A DNA stretch of 64,000 nt, from contig NC_037669.1 in the NCBI RefSeq assembly GCF_003255815.1, forward strand, positions 132,479,307 through 132,543,306, read 5' to 3'. Both the position numbers and the translations under genes were made by a program. This stretch comes from Theropithecus gelada (taxonomy: Eukaryota; Chordata; Mammalia; Primates; Cercopithecidae). Each line of letters starts with the position of its first letter. Position 1 is the stretch's first letter. Below the pieces are notes generated by a model, which saw only the letters and a program-made list of their open reading frames with translations, had not been told where the DNA came from and did not search any database. Positions 21,945 to 33,091 of this stretch are shown here, piece after piece.

Positions 21945-22325
21945 CTACATACCTCATGGCTTATGAACACTGGACTACTCACCACTTCAAACATACAACC
22001 TGCTTGCTCGCTCCAGTTCCTTTGCACATGTGGGCTTCCTCCTACCCACCTACTGGGTTCCTCCTTATTGCTAAAGGATCAACTAGAATAGCTCTTCCTT
22101 TGTGGAACCTTTGTTGATGCCCTACCTCCACTGGAAAATTTAGCCACTGCACTTGTCTTCTCTTGAAATTTCAATATAACTTGATTGGAGAACTTTGTTT
22201 ATGGATCCATCTTGTCTCTAGGTTGGAAGCTCCTCAAGAGTAGGGGTTATATTTTATTCTTATTTTGAATCCCTAGAAATTAGTATTTGCTTGGTTTATA
22301 GTTATCTAGGTATGATGAATGGATG
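21945..22325 (+). mobile_element. L2 LINE 3' end
   Basis: Sense L2: GCTCCAGTTCCTTTGCACATGTGGGCTTCC, CTTTGTGGAACCTTTGTTGATGCCC, CTAGGTTGGAAGCTCCTCAAGAGTAGGGG, then GTTATCTAGGTATGATGAATGGATG. Confidence 0.75.
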
Positions 22326-22499
22326 GAGTTTAAATAAAAGTAGAAAAATCAAGCCAGTGATTCCACATTAATTGCTACAAAAGTGATGGCTGACCACTTG
22401 TAAACTGAGAGAGTGCATGGAAGCAGAAGTAACAAGGAGACTTAATTGGAGTGGTTCATTGACTTGTTTAGGATACCAGCTATCTTTTGCTCACAGAGC

Positions 22500-22605
22500 C
22501 TTAACCAAATACTTATTCTGTTCGTTTTAAGATGGGGACTGAGGCCCAGAAAGGCAAGAAATTTATCTGTGGTCATTCAGGTCCTAAAAGCAGATTTAGA
22601 CTCTT
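22500..22605 (-). mobile_element. MIR SINE fragment, antisense
   Basis: TTTTAAGATGGGGACTGAGGCCCAGAAAGGCAAGAAATTTATCTGTGGTCATTCAGG is the antisense MIR core. Confidence 0.65.
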
Positions 22606-24308
22606 GCTGAGGTCTCCAAACTTTCTTGGTAGAGCTACTTCCATTATATCCCACTGCTCTAAAAAGAATTTTATGTGCGATTGCAAATATTGAAGTACTT
22701 AACTGGCTGACTGATGTTGGATGGATTTATTTTACAGCATTTTGAAAAATCTCTGTTAAGTTAGACTGTAAAACTCGACCACAGTCTGACACATTACTGG
22801 CTGAAAGAGTAAAAGGGAACAGACAGTCAGAGTGTTGTGTACAGCAAAACAGTAACTGTCCTAGTCCAAAATTGTAATAGTTTGTGGCCTAGTAAAGAAT
22901 GAAATATGTCACTTTTTTTTACTCATGACAATTTCCATGTATATATTTTGAGAATAATTTCTGAGAATATACATTTTAAGTGATGTGCTTATAAAATGTG
23001 GAGTATCAGTATTGGAGACAGCATGAAACTCTCAATCTGTGGATTGAGATTTTACTTCAATTCCGTAAAGGTAGCAAGTTGAATCACTGAGGTCTCCTTG
23101 ACCAATAGCAGATAGTCATCATGGCTTTCTGGAATTTAGTGTTTAACTCAGATGTCCATAACGATCACATTGTCTTGCTGAGCTTTAAATAACATTGCCT
23201 TGAGCCCACCTCTGACTTTCTGAGGGCAGCCCAACGGCTCCCCCAAGAGTCCTGTGAATTCCTGCAGCTCATGTTCTCTTGGTTCCTCACAGCTCTCAGG
23301 GTCCACTGCCTCTGGATTCTCAATCATGCTAGGGGCTGTCCTCCCACACTGCTGACTTCCCCTGCTTCATGCTAAGCCACAAGTGGCACTCAGCTTTTTT
23401 TCCTTCCCTCAGACCGTCCATATAAGGCATTTATATGTATGTCAAACTTGACTGAAGTTTGAGTCTATGGAGAAAGCATTACGTTATAGAACACAAAACC
23501 ACTTGACATCAGATATCCCTTGTTCTTCACAGCTCTGTCCCAGCTACCTCGCAGGGGGCTCCTGTTCTCCTCAAGCTCCGGCTGCACGTCATGTTGCTCA
23601 GTCCTCCTACACTCAGGTTTCCTACCTCTTTCTTCCTGTTTTCTGACTCTTGACAACTTCTGGAAACTCAGTTTCATTCACATTTTTGTGCTGCTTGGTT
23701 TTACAGCCATTCTCTGTGGCCCTGGTTCTCCCTTGGATACTTTCTTAGAGAAAGAAAGGGCTTCCTCATTTTACCGGCAAGAACAACTGACAGAGGCTTA
23801 GACAGTTGAATGTCTTCTTTATACCTCCCTTATCAATCTGTTATAATTTTGGAATTTAGGTTTCTACTGATATAAATATGCTACTACCTCCTTCCTCAAC
23901 AGAAGTAGCTAAAATCAGGTGCAGTTTTAAGCAAAAAAATTCTGCCAGATTGTTATATATCATTTAAGAACAAAATTAAGAAGATAAAGTGTATAAACAA
24001 TTATTGGAACTGAATGACTAATGGTAGTAAATCCCAAACTTATTCAGGACAAGAAAATTTTAGAGAGCAAAGTGTGTGTATATATAGAATTTAATTCATA
24101 CATGAGCACTGAACTCTTCAATAGGAAAATGGCACTAGAAAGAAAATGGTAGTAAAAGAAGGATGGGCATATGAAAACGTTCTCAAGACTGTTCTTTTGC
24201 AGTTTAGCCCATGAAAAGGGTTTTAAGTTTCTAAGAACTGAAGTGCTCAAAAGTAGAATGACCACCTATTATAATTCTGAAATTCGTTTTGTGTGAGTCT
24301 TCTCCATT
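22606..24308. other. No gene recognised
   Basis: The longest tract with little recognisable content in this part of the window. Opposed short frames at 23465-23801 have no motif. The pyrimidine-rich part at 23500-23660 is compositionally different from its flanks. Confidence 0.35.
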
Positions 24309-24309
24309 C

Positions 24310-24775
24310 CGCTCCTTCCTCCTGTCACCAGATCCATTCTTCACTTTGCTTTAGGCCCAGGAGGTTAAGTGCTTGTGGATCACATTATCTGGGCTCTCAT
24401 CTCCTGGCTTCCAGTTGAATTCAGCCAATGGAAGGTCCAGCAGGAATCTGGAGGACAGGAGAAGTCAAGATATACCTTTTCTGCTCCTTCCCTACCCTGG
24501 GTAGTGTTTTCTGCAGCTAACTGTATTATCGCATGATTACATTGTTTACCTGGTGGTTTCAACTCTCCTGGCTAGCCTGCTTCCTCCTCGAGTCCCTCAG
24601 GCCTGGGTGGTAACAGCTTCCTGCCCAGGTTTGACATGGGTGTCCTGCCATCCTTCTTGTTCCCTGAACTCTGCCTATACCTCTTAAGTAGCCCCTTCAC
24701 TAAAATTTCTCAAACTATCTTAGTTGGAATCTGTTTCTTCTTAAAGCTGTTAGTAGATATTCTGAATAAATGTTT
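24310..24775. mobile_element. Unassigned repeat candidate (LTR-like)
   Basis: GGCTTCCAGTTGAATTCAGCCAATGGAAGGTCCAGCAGGAATCTGGAGGACAGGAG, CCTGGGTGGTAACAGCTTCCTGCCC, TAGCCCCTTCACTAAAATTTCTCAAACTATC resemble a dispersed mammalian repeat that I cannot name. Confidence 0.33.
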
Positions 24776-24811
24776 GTGGTGGTAAAGATGTTTTCTGATG
24801 CAGTAAGATCA

Positions 24812-25110
24812 TGGTTTCCAAATGCTGTCTACGGACTGGTTGGAGATAACCCTGACAAAGGTGTCACTGGTCCAGTATGAAATGAAACTTTAAAAAGAAG
24901 GGCAGTATAGATTTTGAACTAGTACTGTATTTTTTTTTTATTATACATCTCCTTCCTACTTCTTTGAGGTGAAAATGATCCTTCCTTTATGATACAAATG
25001 TATACTTAAAAAATGTTCTTGCTTGGCAAAGTAGAAAGCTACCAGTGAGCACTGGGAATTTATTTGAAAATGTACCAGTCCGTAAAATCTGAGCATTGAG
25101 GGACCACTGG
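24812..25110. mobile_element. Possible hAT-type DNA transposon
   Basis: ATGGTTTCCAAATGCTGTCTACGGACTGG at the left and GTACCAGTCCGTAAAATCTGAGCATTGAGGGACCACTGG at the right contain related inverted blocks (GGACTGG / CCAGTCC), and GTGTCACTGGTCCAGTATGAAATGAAACTT lies between. This suggests a non-autonomous element, family unresolved. Confidence 0.33.
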
Positions 25111-25688
25111 ACTCTGTTTATGAATCAATTCCCCCAGAAAGACATTTACAGAGAATGCCAATTCTGCAGTATTTTATGAACAGAACTACCTGGGGGAGAT
25201 TCATGTAAGAACACTCTGCCCTAGATGTCACAGTTCGAGTGCTTTCTGCTATGTGAGGCAGCTGTATTGTAGATTTAAGATTTCCACTGCAGAGTCCTCT
25301 GAGGTAGTTCTTGTATCTGAGTTTCTCACAAGCCTGTGGTAAGGACGTGGGGTGGAATTACTCTTATTTTTCCACAGGAGAGTGAGTCTCCAATACCTTA
25401 GGAAGTAGAGTACTCTAGTTTGTCCCCACTGGGATCCTGTAGCTACCCACTCACGCAAGGTAATTTCTTTATATGATCAGAGTTGACAAGAATTGTTGTC
25501 CTCAATTAAAGGATTCTAATTAATTATTTAAATAAGCCTTAACTTTGATTCATCAGTTTGATTATCTGTACTATCTCAAACTTTAACATAGTTGGTTTTT
25601 TCTACCCATTTGATTGCATTTTTAGGTCAGCTGTCATTTCATTTACTGACAGGTCAAGATTTTGTGTGTGTTCTCAAGTGCAGACTGT
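25111..25688. other. No gene recognised
   Basis: Unrecognised sequence. Confidence 0.35.
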
Positions 25689-25689
25689 T

Positions 25690-25835
25690 TTGTAGACCTA
25701 CCACTGCCATTAACTATCTGGGTGACCTTGCCTAAGTCTCTTAACCCCTCAGATACTCAGTTTCCTAACGTAGAAGTTGATGGGATTGGTCAGGAAGATC
25801 TCTACATTTCTTTCCAATTCTAAAAGTCGACGATC
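25690..25835 (+). mobile_element. MIR-type SINE
   Basis: Sense MIR/MIR3-like: TACCACTGCCATTAACTATCTGGGTGACCTTGCCTAAGTCTCTTAACCCCTCAGATACTCAGTTTCCTAAC, followed by GATCTCTACATTTCTTTCCAATTCTAAAAG, as in MIR3-type 3' ends. Confidence 0.63.
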
Positions 25836-26684
25836 TAAGCCTCAATTATTTCCCAGCACTGAGTTCACTCAGGAGTTCAAAACCAGTTCAAACCCATAAA
25901 TTAATTACTGGGATTTTAATTAAGTTTTGCTGGTATTATAATGCATGTCTGTGCATGTGGCACTGTGAAATTTAATTTGGCAAATTAGTAACATATATGA
26001 TTAACATTCTTGTCAAAATATATGCTCCCTGAAGCCCTACATTTATTGTTTCCTAGCCCACCCTCCTTCTAATACTTCACCCTTTTAAATCTTGTCTCTG
26101 ATTATGAATTACAGGTTTCAGCCTCATCTAAATTTCAAGTCTACTAACTTGGGCTTTCCTGCTTGTCATTTTGGATCGGCCCTGTAGGTGCATGTTTTGT
26201 TCATCTCATGTCCCTTGATTGTTTTTCTCTGGTGGAAGAAAAGTAATGTTTCAAATTAAATCAGTAGCTCTGTTAGCAAATGTCATTGAAAATTTCCTGG
26301 GTCAATTAGTAGCTGCTGCTTGTTTCACAATTTGGTCATTTTAGTGGCTCAAGGTTATTGCTGATCATCTATGAGAACTTAGTTTCTTGGGCTGTGTCTA
26401 TACTATTTTCCAGTGACTTCATGAAACACTTTAAATGTAAAATCTCTGATTACCTGTTGGATACATGTCATGCCAAGTATTCTTATGAGCAACACATGAA
26501 CTGTCAATAACTTAGGCAAAATGTGCTGACAAAGTCTGAAATTTTTACCTTTAAATTGTGTTTAGATAACGAAACAACTTCAAATGTAGATCTAATTTAT
26601 TTGCCTGTTTTCAGTTCATAGTGGAAAGGTCACAGTGGCCCTCAATTGCTGGTTTACTTGAATAACTTCCCTATTAAGCTGTGA
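25836..26684. other. No gene recognised
   Basis: AT-rich, unrecognised. Confidence 0.35.
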
Positions 26685-26785
26685 ATGAGCTGGGGCAGGC
26701 CACTGTCATCTTCCTTGATGTATCTCAGTATTTCCAGCCCCTGGCACAGAGAAGCCACTCAGCAATGCCAGTTAAATGAGCAATC
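26685..26785 (+). mobile_element. L2-like 3' tail
   Basis: GGGCAGGCCACTGTCATCTTCC, then CAGCCCCTGGCACAGAGAAGCCACTCAGCAATGCC: the L2 3'-end grammar, diverged and short. Confidence 0.5.
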
Positions 26786-27137
26786 TCACGGTGGCCACCC
26801 GTATCACGCTTTGCCCACTCGTGACCAAGTTCTTGGCATGAGGAGATAGCAAGGAGAGGGAGATGTGAGCCAAGTTCATCTAAATGATTCTCTTGGGTCT
26901 GCAGACTTACTTAAGGGAAGGTACTATAATTGGCATCAAAGAGTGTGCCTAGAATTCTCAGGCTGCTTATGACTTCATTAGGAAATTGGGGATAGGCACA
27001 CAGCACAGAAAAGACAAAGATGGATGTTGGTTTATTCTTACATTTCACTCAAATGTATCTGGAAAATTGCCAAAAAATGAGTCACATTTACATTTTAGGT
27101 AAATTTCTCTCCTTCAACCCTGTACTACATCATGGGG
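26786..27137. other. No gene recognised
   Basis: Unrecognised sequence up to the MLT1 insertion point. Confidence 0.35.
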
Positions 27138-27550
27138 TGCTGTAGTTTCAATGTGTCCCCCTAAAGTTCATGTGTTGAAAACTTGATCTCCAATGCAGCA
27201 GTGTTGAAAAGTAAGACCTTTAGGGGGTGATTTGGTTATGAGGACTCATTCATCCATTCATGGCTTCATGGGTTATCAAGGGATGGGTTATCAAGGGAGT
27301 GGGTTAGTGATGGCAAGAGTGGGTCTGTTATAAAAGGCAGTTTAGCCATCCTTGTGAGTCCCTTACCATGTGATATCCTGTGCTCTCTCAGGACTCTGCA
27401 GAGTCCTCACCAGCTACAAGCCTCTCACCAGATACAGCCCCTAGATGTTGAACTTCCCAGTCTTAAGAACGGTAAAAAATAGATTTCTTTTCTTTATAAA
27501 TTACCCAATCCTAGGTATTCAGTTACAGCAACAGAAAATGGGTTAAGACT
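27138..27550 (+). mobile_element. MLT1A-type solo LTR (ERVL-MaLR)
   Basis: Begins TGCTGTAGTTTCAATGTGTCCCCC and runs through CTTTAGGGGGTGATTTGG, the repeated GGGTTATCAAGGGA block, GTGGGTCTGTTATAAAAGG (promoter-like TATAAAA), CCTCACCAGCTAC, TTTATAAATTACCCAATCCTAGGTATTCAGTTACAGCAACAG and AATGGGTTAAGAC. Flanking pentamers TGGGG (27133-27137) and TGGGA (27551-27555) fit a decayed 5-bp target duplication. No internal region or second LTR, so it is a solo LTR. Confidence 0.92.
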
Positions 27551-27749
27551 TGGGACTACAGGTATTGGATAGGGTTAGAAATGATTCAATAATCAAGAAA
27601 TTCCTTAAAATAAGATAGAGACTTTTCCTAATCATTGATATTGCAAAATATATGTTTGGTTTTCCTCCCCAGTTTCCTGGCATAGCACTCTAAAATCCTT
27701 AAAACATTCAAAGTCATGTGTCATTTTGTATGTTAATGAGTTCACTGCT

Positions 27750-28440
27750 GGCTGGCAGCCCCTAGATAGCTTCAGGATGGAGGCTCGTCACTGGAAACAA
27801 CAAGGCAGGAGTAGAGTTTGGACTTTCAGCCTCACCCCACCGCCAACATCCAGGTAGGGAAGAGAGTTTGAAGGTTAAGCTGATCACCAGTAGCCAGTGA
27901 CTTAATCATGTCTATGTAATGAAGCTTCCATAAATCCTTCAAAAGGACAGGGTTCAGTGAGCTTCTGGATAGCCAAATACATGCAAGTTCCTGGAGGGTG
28001 GCATACCTAGGGAAGGCATGGAAGGAAGCTCTGTGTCGTTTCCCCCTGTAACTCATCCTTTATATATTTTTTAAATCTGTACTTGTATTTTTTGTAATAC
28101 CCTTTATAATAAATGGATAAACATAAGTGTTTCCTTGAATTATGTGAGCCAGTCTAGCAAATAAACTGAACCCAAGGATAGCATTTTTGTAAGGACCCTG
28201 ATTTATATCCAGTAAGTCAGAAGCACAGGTAAAAAAAACTCTGGGGCTTATGATTGGCATCGAAAGTGGGGGACAGTCTTATGGGACTGAGTCCTCATTC
28301 TGTGAGACATCATGCTATCCCCAGGTGGAGAGTGTCAGAGTTGAATTGAGGAACACCCAGGTGGTGTCTGTGGAAGTGTTGCTTGCTTGGTGTGGGGAAA
28401 AATACCCCACACATTTGGTCATGGAAGTCTTCTGTGTTGA
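27750..28440 (+). mobile_element. LTR-like element, family unresolved
   Basis: Block order CAGTAGCCAGTGACTTAATCATG, CTATGTAATGAAGCTTCCATAAATCC, CTTTATAATAAATGGATAAACATAAGTG (a polyadenylation-signal-like AATAAA), GTGAGCCAGTCTAGCAAATAAACTGAACCCAAGG, AGTCAGAAGCACAGG, GGGGACAGTCTTATGGGACTGAG, GGTGTGGGGAAAAATACCCCACACATTTGG recalls a dispersed primate LTR-like sequence. No coding part, and the name is uncertain. Confidence 0.47.
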
Positions 28441-28525
28441 TTGTTGAGTGAGTATAGGAAAATAATTTTGGTTTGTTTGTTATTGTATTTTCAGAAAATC
28501 CAAACCTTGGGCTGATGTTTTCTTT

Positions 28526-28709
28526 CTTTCTTTTTTTTCTTTCTTTCTTTCTGCCCACCACCACACCCAGCTATTTTTTGTATTTTTAGTTGAGACGGGG
28601 TTTTACTATGTTGGCCAGGCTGGTCTCGAACTCCTGACCTCATGATCTGCCTGTCTTGGCCTCCCAAAGTGCTGGGATTACAAGTGTGAGCCACTGTGCC
28701 TGGCCCGGC
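28526..28709 (-). mobile_element. Second 3'-truncated Alu with (TTTC)n tail and TSD
   Basis: A (TTTC)n tail (28526-28551) passes directly to GCCCACCACCACACCCAGC and then the complete antisense left arm ending TGTGCCTGGCC. Nearly the whole right arm is absent. Perfect 14-bp target-site duplications CTGATGTTTTCTTT lie at 28512-28525 and 28710-28723. In the sense direction the element ends about 155 bases in, followed by an A/G tail. Confidence 0.94.
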
Positions 28710-28739
28710 CTGATGTTTTCTTTTAAATTTTAAATAAGA

Positions 28740-30473
28740 TCTGGATTCTGGTTCAAGATGGCTGACTAGGGACATCAGGCACCTGCTGTCTCCAGGAAGA
28801 AGAGCCAAAATTATAGACTGTCACACCTCAAATAGAACATCTAGGTGAGAACACTAGAGTACAACAAAAAACTCGTGGGAAACACCCGATGTACAGATGA
28901 GAAGGAAACAAGTGGCCAGCTAAGCCAAGATCAGCCAGGAGCCTGGAGGAACGTGGTATTGAGGGGAAAGAAAAGATTGAGAGGGCTTCGGCGGTCCACA
29001 TTTCTACCATAGACTGCTGCAATGTGAACCATGGGAGAGCTCCTCTATCCACATGAAATCCTGATACTAGATGAGTGGCTATTTGGAGACCCCATGAGGT
29101 TATTGCACCAGACAAGGAACTTGTTCTGGGTTACTCACCCTCCTCTATGAGACCTAAATGGTATGGCAGGGTATACTTTTGGAGCACAGCCAACAGGAAC
29201 AGCATCCTGCTCTGGGAACAATAGCCCCTGTATCTCCCCATCCCAGGAGCTCTTGCTGACATTACCCACTGACCACTTGGAGGTCTGCAGCAGCATACCA
29301 CTGGCTAGAGCCAAAAGTGCTGCAAAGTCCCCATTACTCTAGTCCACAGGGAGTACTACCCTGTGGGAAAAGGATTGTGCAATGCACCAAAAGGCATCCC
29401 CTGGGAAAAAGAAAACCAAAGTGTTTGCTTTCCAGAGTCCAAGAACTCCCTGTCTGGGACTGTGTGAAATGACTCCATCCGTAGCAGCAGCACAAACTCT
29501 GGTGCCCAGCTTTGCAAATGAAGAGTGAAATCCTTTGCCACTGGCAAAGCAGCCTCTGTGCTTAAGCTCTCATATAGAGAATATGACCCCTCCTCCCCCT
29601 CTCCACACCTGATCCTACTGCCACTAAGGGCTAGGGTGGGTGGGCCAGAGGGCTACCTGTCTGAGGTGGTGAGTAAAAACAACTACAACCTAACTGGCAG
29701 TATGTTCTCTGTGCTGAGAATTCGTGCTAAGGCAGGGCTTCTCTCCCCTTCTGTGTGGTGTTGTGTTGCTGCTTCCATAGAGGGCAGAAAAGACTGATAA
29801 TAGTGTATGTGGGGTTGTTGGGGGTGATTCCATACCACAGCTACTGTCAACACCAGCCCATACCACTCAAGACCCAGGGGGTAGTCCCACCATTGCTACT
29901 GCCATCACCCACACTTTGCAGGCTGCCCAGAGACCCAAGTGGGCCCACTGCTGGGCAGATGAGCAAGGCACCTGGAGGCTCAAGAATCATCCCACTGGTA
30001 GCTACCTGCACAATTGCCAGTGTGCACCACCCTGGAGCACAAAGACAGGTATGGTCAGACCACCACTGCTACTCTTGGGACCTGAAGACTGGCCCACCTG
30101 GCTTTCCAGACTTCAGCACAATTTCATCACAGCTTACACTAATAGCCACACACTAACCCTCTGAGGAAATCACAGAAAGCACTAATACTGTTTATAGTTA
30201 AATAAACCATGCAGAGAATATACTATTGCATGCACCCAGAATCAAAGCCAAAGGGCCCTACCCAACCAACATCACAGATATATCTTCAGGAAAAAGTTTT
30301 TTCCTACTAAAGTAGATTCAGAAATAGGAGATATGATTGTTACACCAGATGTGCAGATGTCAATGTAAGAGCATAGGAAACATGAAACAAGCAAGGAAAT
30401 ATGACACCTTCAAAGAAACACAATAATTCTCCAGCAATAAATCTTAAAACTTCAAAATTCCCAATAAAGCATT
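28740..30473 (+). mobile_element. Old L1 5'UTR (L1MA/L1PB-type)
   Basis: Starts near GGTTCAAGATGGCTGACTAGGG, the classic L1 5' opening with a YY1-like CAAGATGGC site, and continues for ~1.7 kb of non-coding, CpG-poor sequence. It joins L1 ORF1 remnants downstream across the AluY at 30484. The 3' part (about 29570-30170) is relatively GC-rich, and open frames there (29525-30164) are chance frames in an untranslated leader. Confidence 0.75.
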
Positions 30474-30483
30474 CAGAATATTG

Positions 30484-30788
30484 TTTTTTTTTTTCTTTTG
30501 AGATGGAGTCTCACTCTGTTGCTCAGGTTGGAGTGCAGTGGTGTGATCTTGGCTCACTGCAACCTCCACCTCCCAGGTTCACGCCATTCTCCTGCCTCAG
30601 CCTCCCGAGTTGCTGGGACTACAGGTGCTTGCTACCATGCCTGGCTAATTTTTTTTTTTTTTTTGTATTTTTAGTAGAGACAGGGTTTCACTGTTAGCCA
30701 GGATGGTCTCGATCTCCTGACCTCATGATCTGCCCACCTCGGCCTCCCAAAGTGCTGGGATTATAGGTGTGAGCCACTGCGCCTGGCC
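30484..30788 (-). mobile_element. AluY-like, full length, antisense
   Basis: Antisense Alu with a T-rich tail, a 15-T expansion of the middle linker (GGCTAA followed by Ts, then GTATTTTTAG), and Y-type GGATGGTCTCGATCTCCTGACCTCATGATC. Perfect 10-bp target-site duplications CAGAATATTG lie at 30474-30483 and 30789-30798. It interrupts the old L1. Confidence 0.97.
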
Positions 30789-30798
30789 CAGAATATTG

Positions 30799-31710
30799 AT
30801 TTTTAAAGAAGCTTAGTGAGATACAAAAAAATTCTGAAAAAAATTCAAAAAATTGGGGATATGAGAAATTTACTAAAGTGATAAATATTTTCTAAAATAA
30901 ACCAAATAGTTCTTAGAACTGAAGAATTCATTGAAGGAAATGCAAAATACATTTGAAAGCTTCAACAATACACTAGAAGAAAGAATCTCAGAACTTGAAG
31001 ACAGGTCTTTTGAAACAACCCATCTGGACAAAAAATAAAATGGTCAAAAAGTATGAGCAAAGCCTTCATGACAAATTGGACAATGTAAAGCATCTGAATA
31101 TAAAGATTATCACTGAAAATAAAGAGAAAATTAAAGGATTAGGAAATACAATGAAATAATAGATGAAAACGTACATTTGGCAAGATAATTAGACATTCAT
31201 ATACAGAAGTTTCAACAATCCCCAGGTAGATACAATGCAAGAAGGTCTTCTCTATGGTATGTTATAATCAGAATCCCTAAAGTCAAAGATAAAATGTGAG
31301 TCCTAAAAACGTGAAAAAGGTGCCTAGTCGTCTATAAAGGAAACCTCATCAGACTAACCACAGATTTCTCAGCAGAAACCTTACAGGCCAGAAGAGAATG
31401 GGATGATAGATTCAAAGTACTGAAAGAAAACTATCAACCAAGGATACTACCTCCAGCAAAATTATCCTTCATAAATGAAGGAGAAATAGTCTTCCAGACA
31501 AGAAAATGCTAAGGAAATTTGTTATGAATAGACTGACCCTACGTGAACTGCTTAAGAAGTCCCTACATTGGAAGTCAAAGGATGACATCTACCATCATGA
31601 AAAAAAAACTCGCTGATGAAGTGATCACTCAAACGAGGATGAGAAAAGGCTCAAACAGTACCAATACCAAAATCCACCAGACCATAATGACAAACAATAG
31701 GATAAAAAGA
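30799..31710 (+). pseudogene. L1 ORF1 remnant (old L1)
   Basis: Decayed ORF1 of the L1 whose leader starts near 28740. Recognisable parts are a Lys/Glu-rich coiled-coil-coding stretch (GAAAGAATCTCAGAACTTGAAGACAGG) and the conserved C-terminal domain (CTCATCAGACTAACCACAGATTTCTCAGCAGAAACC, GGCCAGAAGAGAATGGGATG, CTTCATAAATGAAGGAGAAATA). The protein would be an RNA-binding chaperone of the L1 RNP. Many stops and indels remove coding ability. The last ~100 bases pass into the inter-ORF region. Confidence 0.72.
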
Positions 31711-31712
31711 TA

Positions 31713-32171
31713 CTTGCATATGCATTTTGATAGAAGCACAATTCGTACTGCAAAAATATGGAAACAGCCCAAATGCCCATCAATAAGTGGAAAAAGCAAA
31801 TGTGGTATATGTACATTCCATGGAATACTTCTCAGCCATAAAAAGGAACAAAATAATGGCATTTGAAGCAACATACATGGAATTGGAGATCCTTATTCTA
31901 AGTAATATAACTCAGGAATGGAAAGCCAAATATTGTATATTCTCACTCATAAATGGGAGCTAAGCTATGAGGGTGCAAAGGCATAAGAATGATACTTTGG
32001 GGACTCTCGGGAAAGGGCAGGAGGTGGGTGAGGGATAAAACACCATCACATTGGGTACAATGTACACTGCTTGAATGATGGGTGCACCAAAATCTCAGAA
32101 ATCACCACTAAAGAACTTATTCATGTAACCAAACCACTTGTTCCCAAAAAAACCTATTGAAATAAAAAAAA
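31713..32171 (+). mobile_element. L1 3' end inserted into older L1
   Basis: Sense L1MA/L1PB-type tail: GCCCATCAATAAGTGGAAAAAG, ACATTCCATGGAATACTTCTCAGCCATAAAAAGG, CTCACTCATAAATGGGAGCTAAG, GATGGGTGCACCAAAATCTCAG, AACCTATTGAAATAAAAAAAA. It sits between the ORF1 and ORF2 remnants of another L1, out of order for a single element, so it is a separate 5'-truncated insertion. It is the same subfamily as 192-683. Confidence 0.87.
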
Positions 32172-32175
32172 TTTT

Positions 32176-32612
32176 TAAAAGAATATATAAAACAACCAGA
32201 AAACAACAATATTAAACAAAGTCTCACATATCAATAATAACCCTGAATGTGGAAGAATTAAATTCTCCACTTAAAAGATATAGAATGGCTGAATGGACCA
32301 AAATCAAAAACCAAAAACCCCTCAGCTTCTCAGTAAACTATAGACTGAAAGTAAAATAATAGGATAAGATATTTTACTTAAATAGAAACCAAAAGCCAAC
32401 AGGAGTAGTTATACTTACATTACATAAACTTTAAGTCAAGAAGAGTGAAAAAAGCAAAGAATGTCATTTATTTCTGTAAGCATGTCATTATATAATGAAA
32501 AAGCAATCCGGGAAGATATAAAAATTTGAAATATATATGACCCAATGCTGGAGCATCCAGATTCATAAAGCAAATATTACTAGACCTAAAGAGATCTAGT
32601 AAATCTTTCACT
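32176..32612 (+). pseudogene. L1 ORF2 N-terminal (endonuclease) remnant
   Basis: CTCACATATCAATAATAACCCTGAATGTGGAAGAATTAAATTC is the ORF2 start region. It is followed by AGAATGGCTGAATGGACC, GGAGTAGTTATACTTACATTACATAAACTTTAAGTCAAG and GACCCAATGCTGGAGCATCCAGATTCATAAAGCAAATATTACTAG. This is the 5' ~430 bp of ORF2, encoding part of an apurinic/apyrimidinic-type endonuclease, now full of stops. The element is broken off at about 32612. Confidence 0.75.
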
Positions 32613-32745
32613 ACATGACTGCTGGAATCTCTCTGAATCTGCTGTGATTCTGGGGGCTACCTGATTCATGAGTCGTTTATTGCTTAATTAAACTCCTTTC
32701 AATTTAATTCGTCTGAGCCTTTTCTTTTAACAGGTAGATCCACTG
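32613..32745 (+). mobile_element. Possible retroviral-type LTR end fragment
   Basis: CTGCTGTGATTCTGGGGGCTACC, TTGCTTAATTAAACTCCTTTCAATTTAATTCGTCTGAGCC and TTTTCTTTTAACA look like the R-U5 end of an endogenous retroviral LTR. The family is not resolved and the fragment has no coding part. Confidence 0.38.
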
Positions 32746-33091
32746 ATAGTTTGCACTTTGCTCCTGGAAAAGCTGCAGGCACTCAACACCAGTCTGAAGG
32801 CAGCTGCAGGGGCTGTACCCTCTAGAGCCACAGAGGCAGAGCTCCCCAAGGCCATTGGAGCCCACTTCTTACATTAGGTGTCCTGGATGTGAGACATGGA
32901 GTCAAAGGAGATCATTTTTGCACTTTAAGATTTTATGACTGTCCCACTGGATTTTGGATATGCATGGAGCCAACAGCTTCTTTGTTTTGGCCAACTTCTC
33001 CCGTTTGGAACAGAAGCATTTATCCAATGCCTGCACATCCATTGTATCTTTCAAGTAACTAACTTGTTTTTGATATTACAGGCTCATAGGC
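32746..33091 (+). mobile_element. MaLR internal fragment (THE1/MST-type)
   Basis: AGAGCCACAGAGGCAGAGCTCCCCAAGGCC, CCTGGATGTGAGACATGGAGTCAAAGGAGATCATTTTTGCACTTTAAG, TTTGTTTTGGCCAACTTCTCCCGTTTGGAAC, ATTGTATCTTTCAAGTAACTAACTTG and TTACAGGCTCATAGGC follow the 3' part of the THE1/MST internal region. It stops abruptly before the expected LTR. Non-coding remnant of an ancient ERVL-MaLR element. Confidence 0.77.

Noticed and set aside
29525..30164. Three overlapping plus-strand frames
   Set aside because: They lie in the leader of an old L1; low stop density comes from GC-richer sequence.
32613..33091. Possible intact endogenous retrovirus
   Set aside because: Only a short LTR-like end and a non-coding MaLR internal fragment are present; there is no gag, pol or env coding sequence and no paired LTRs.
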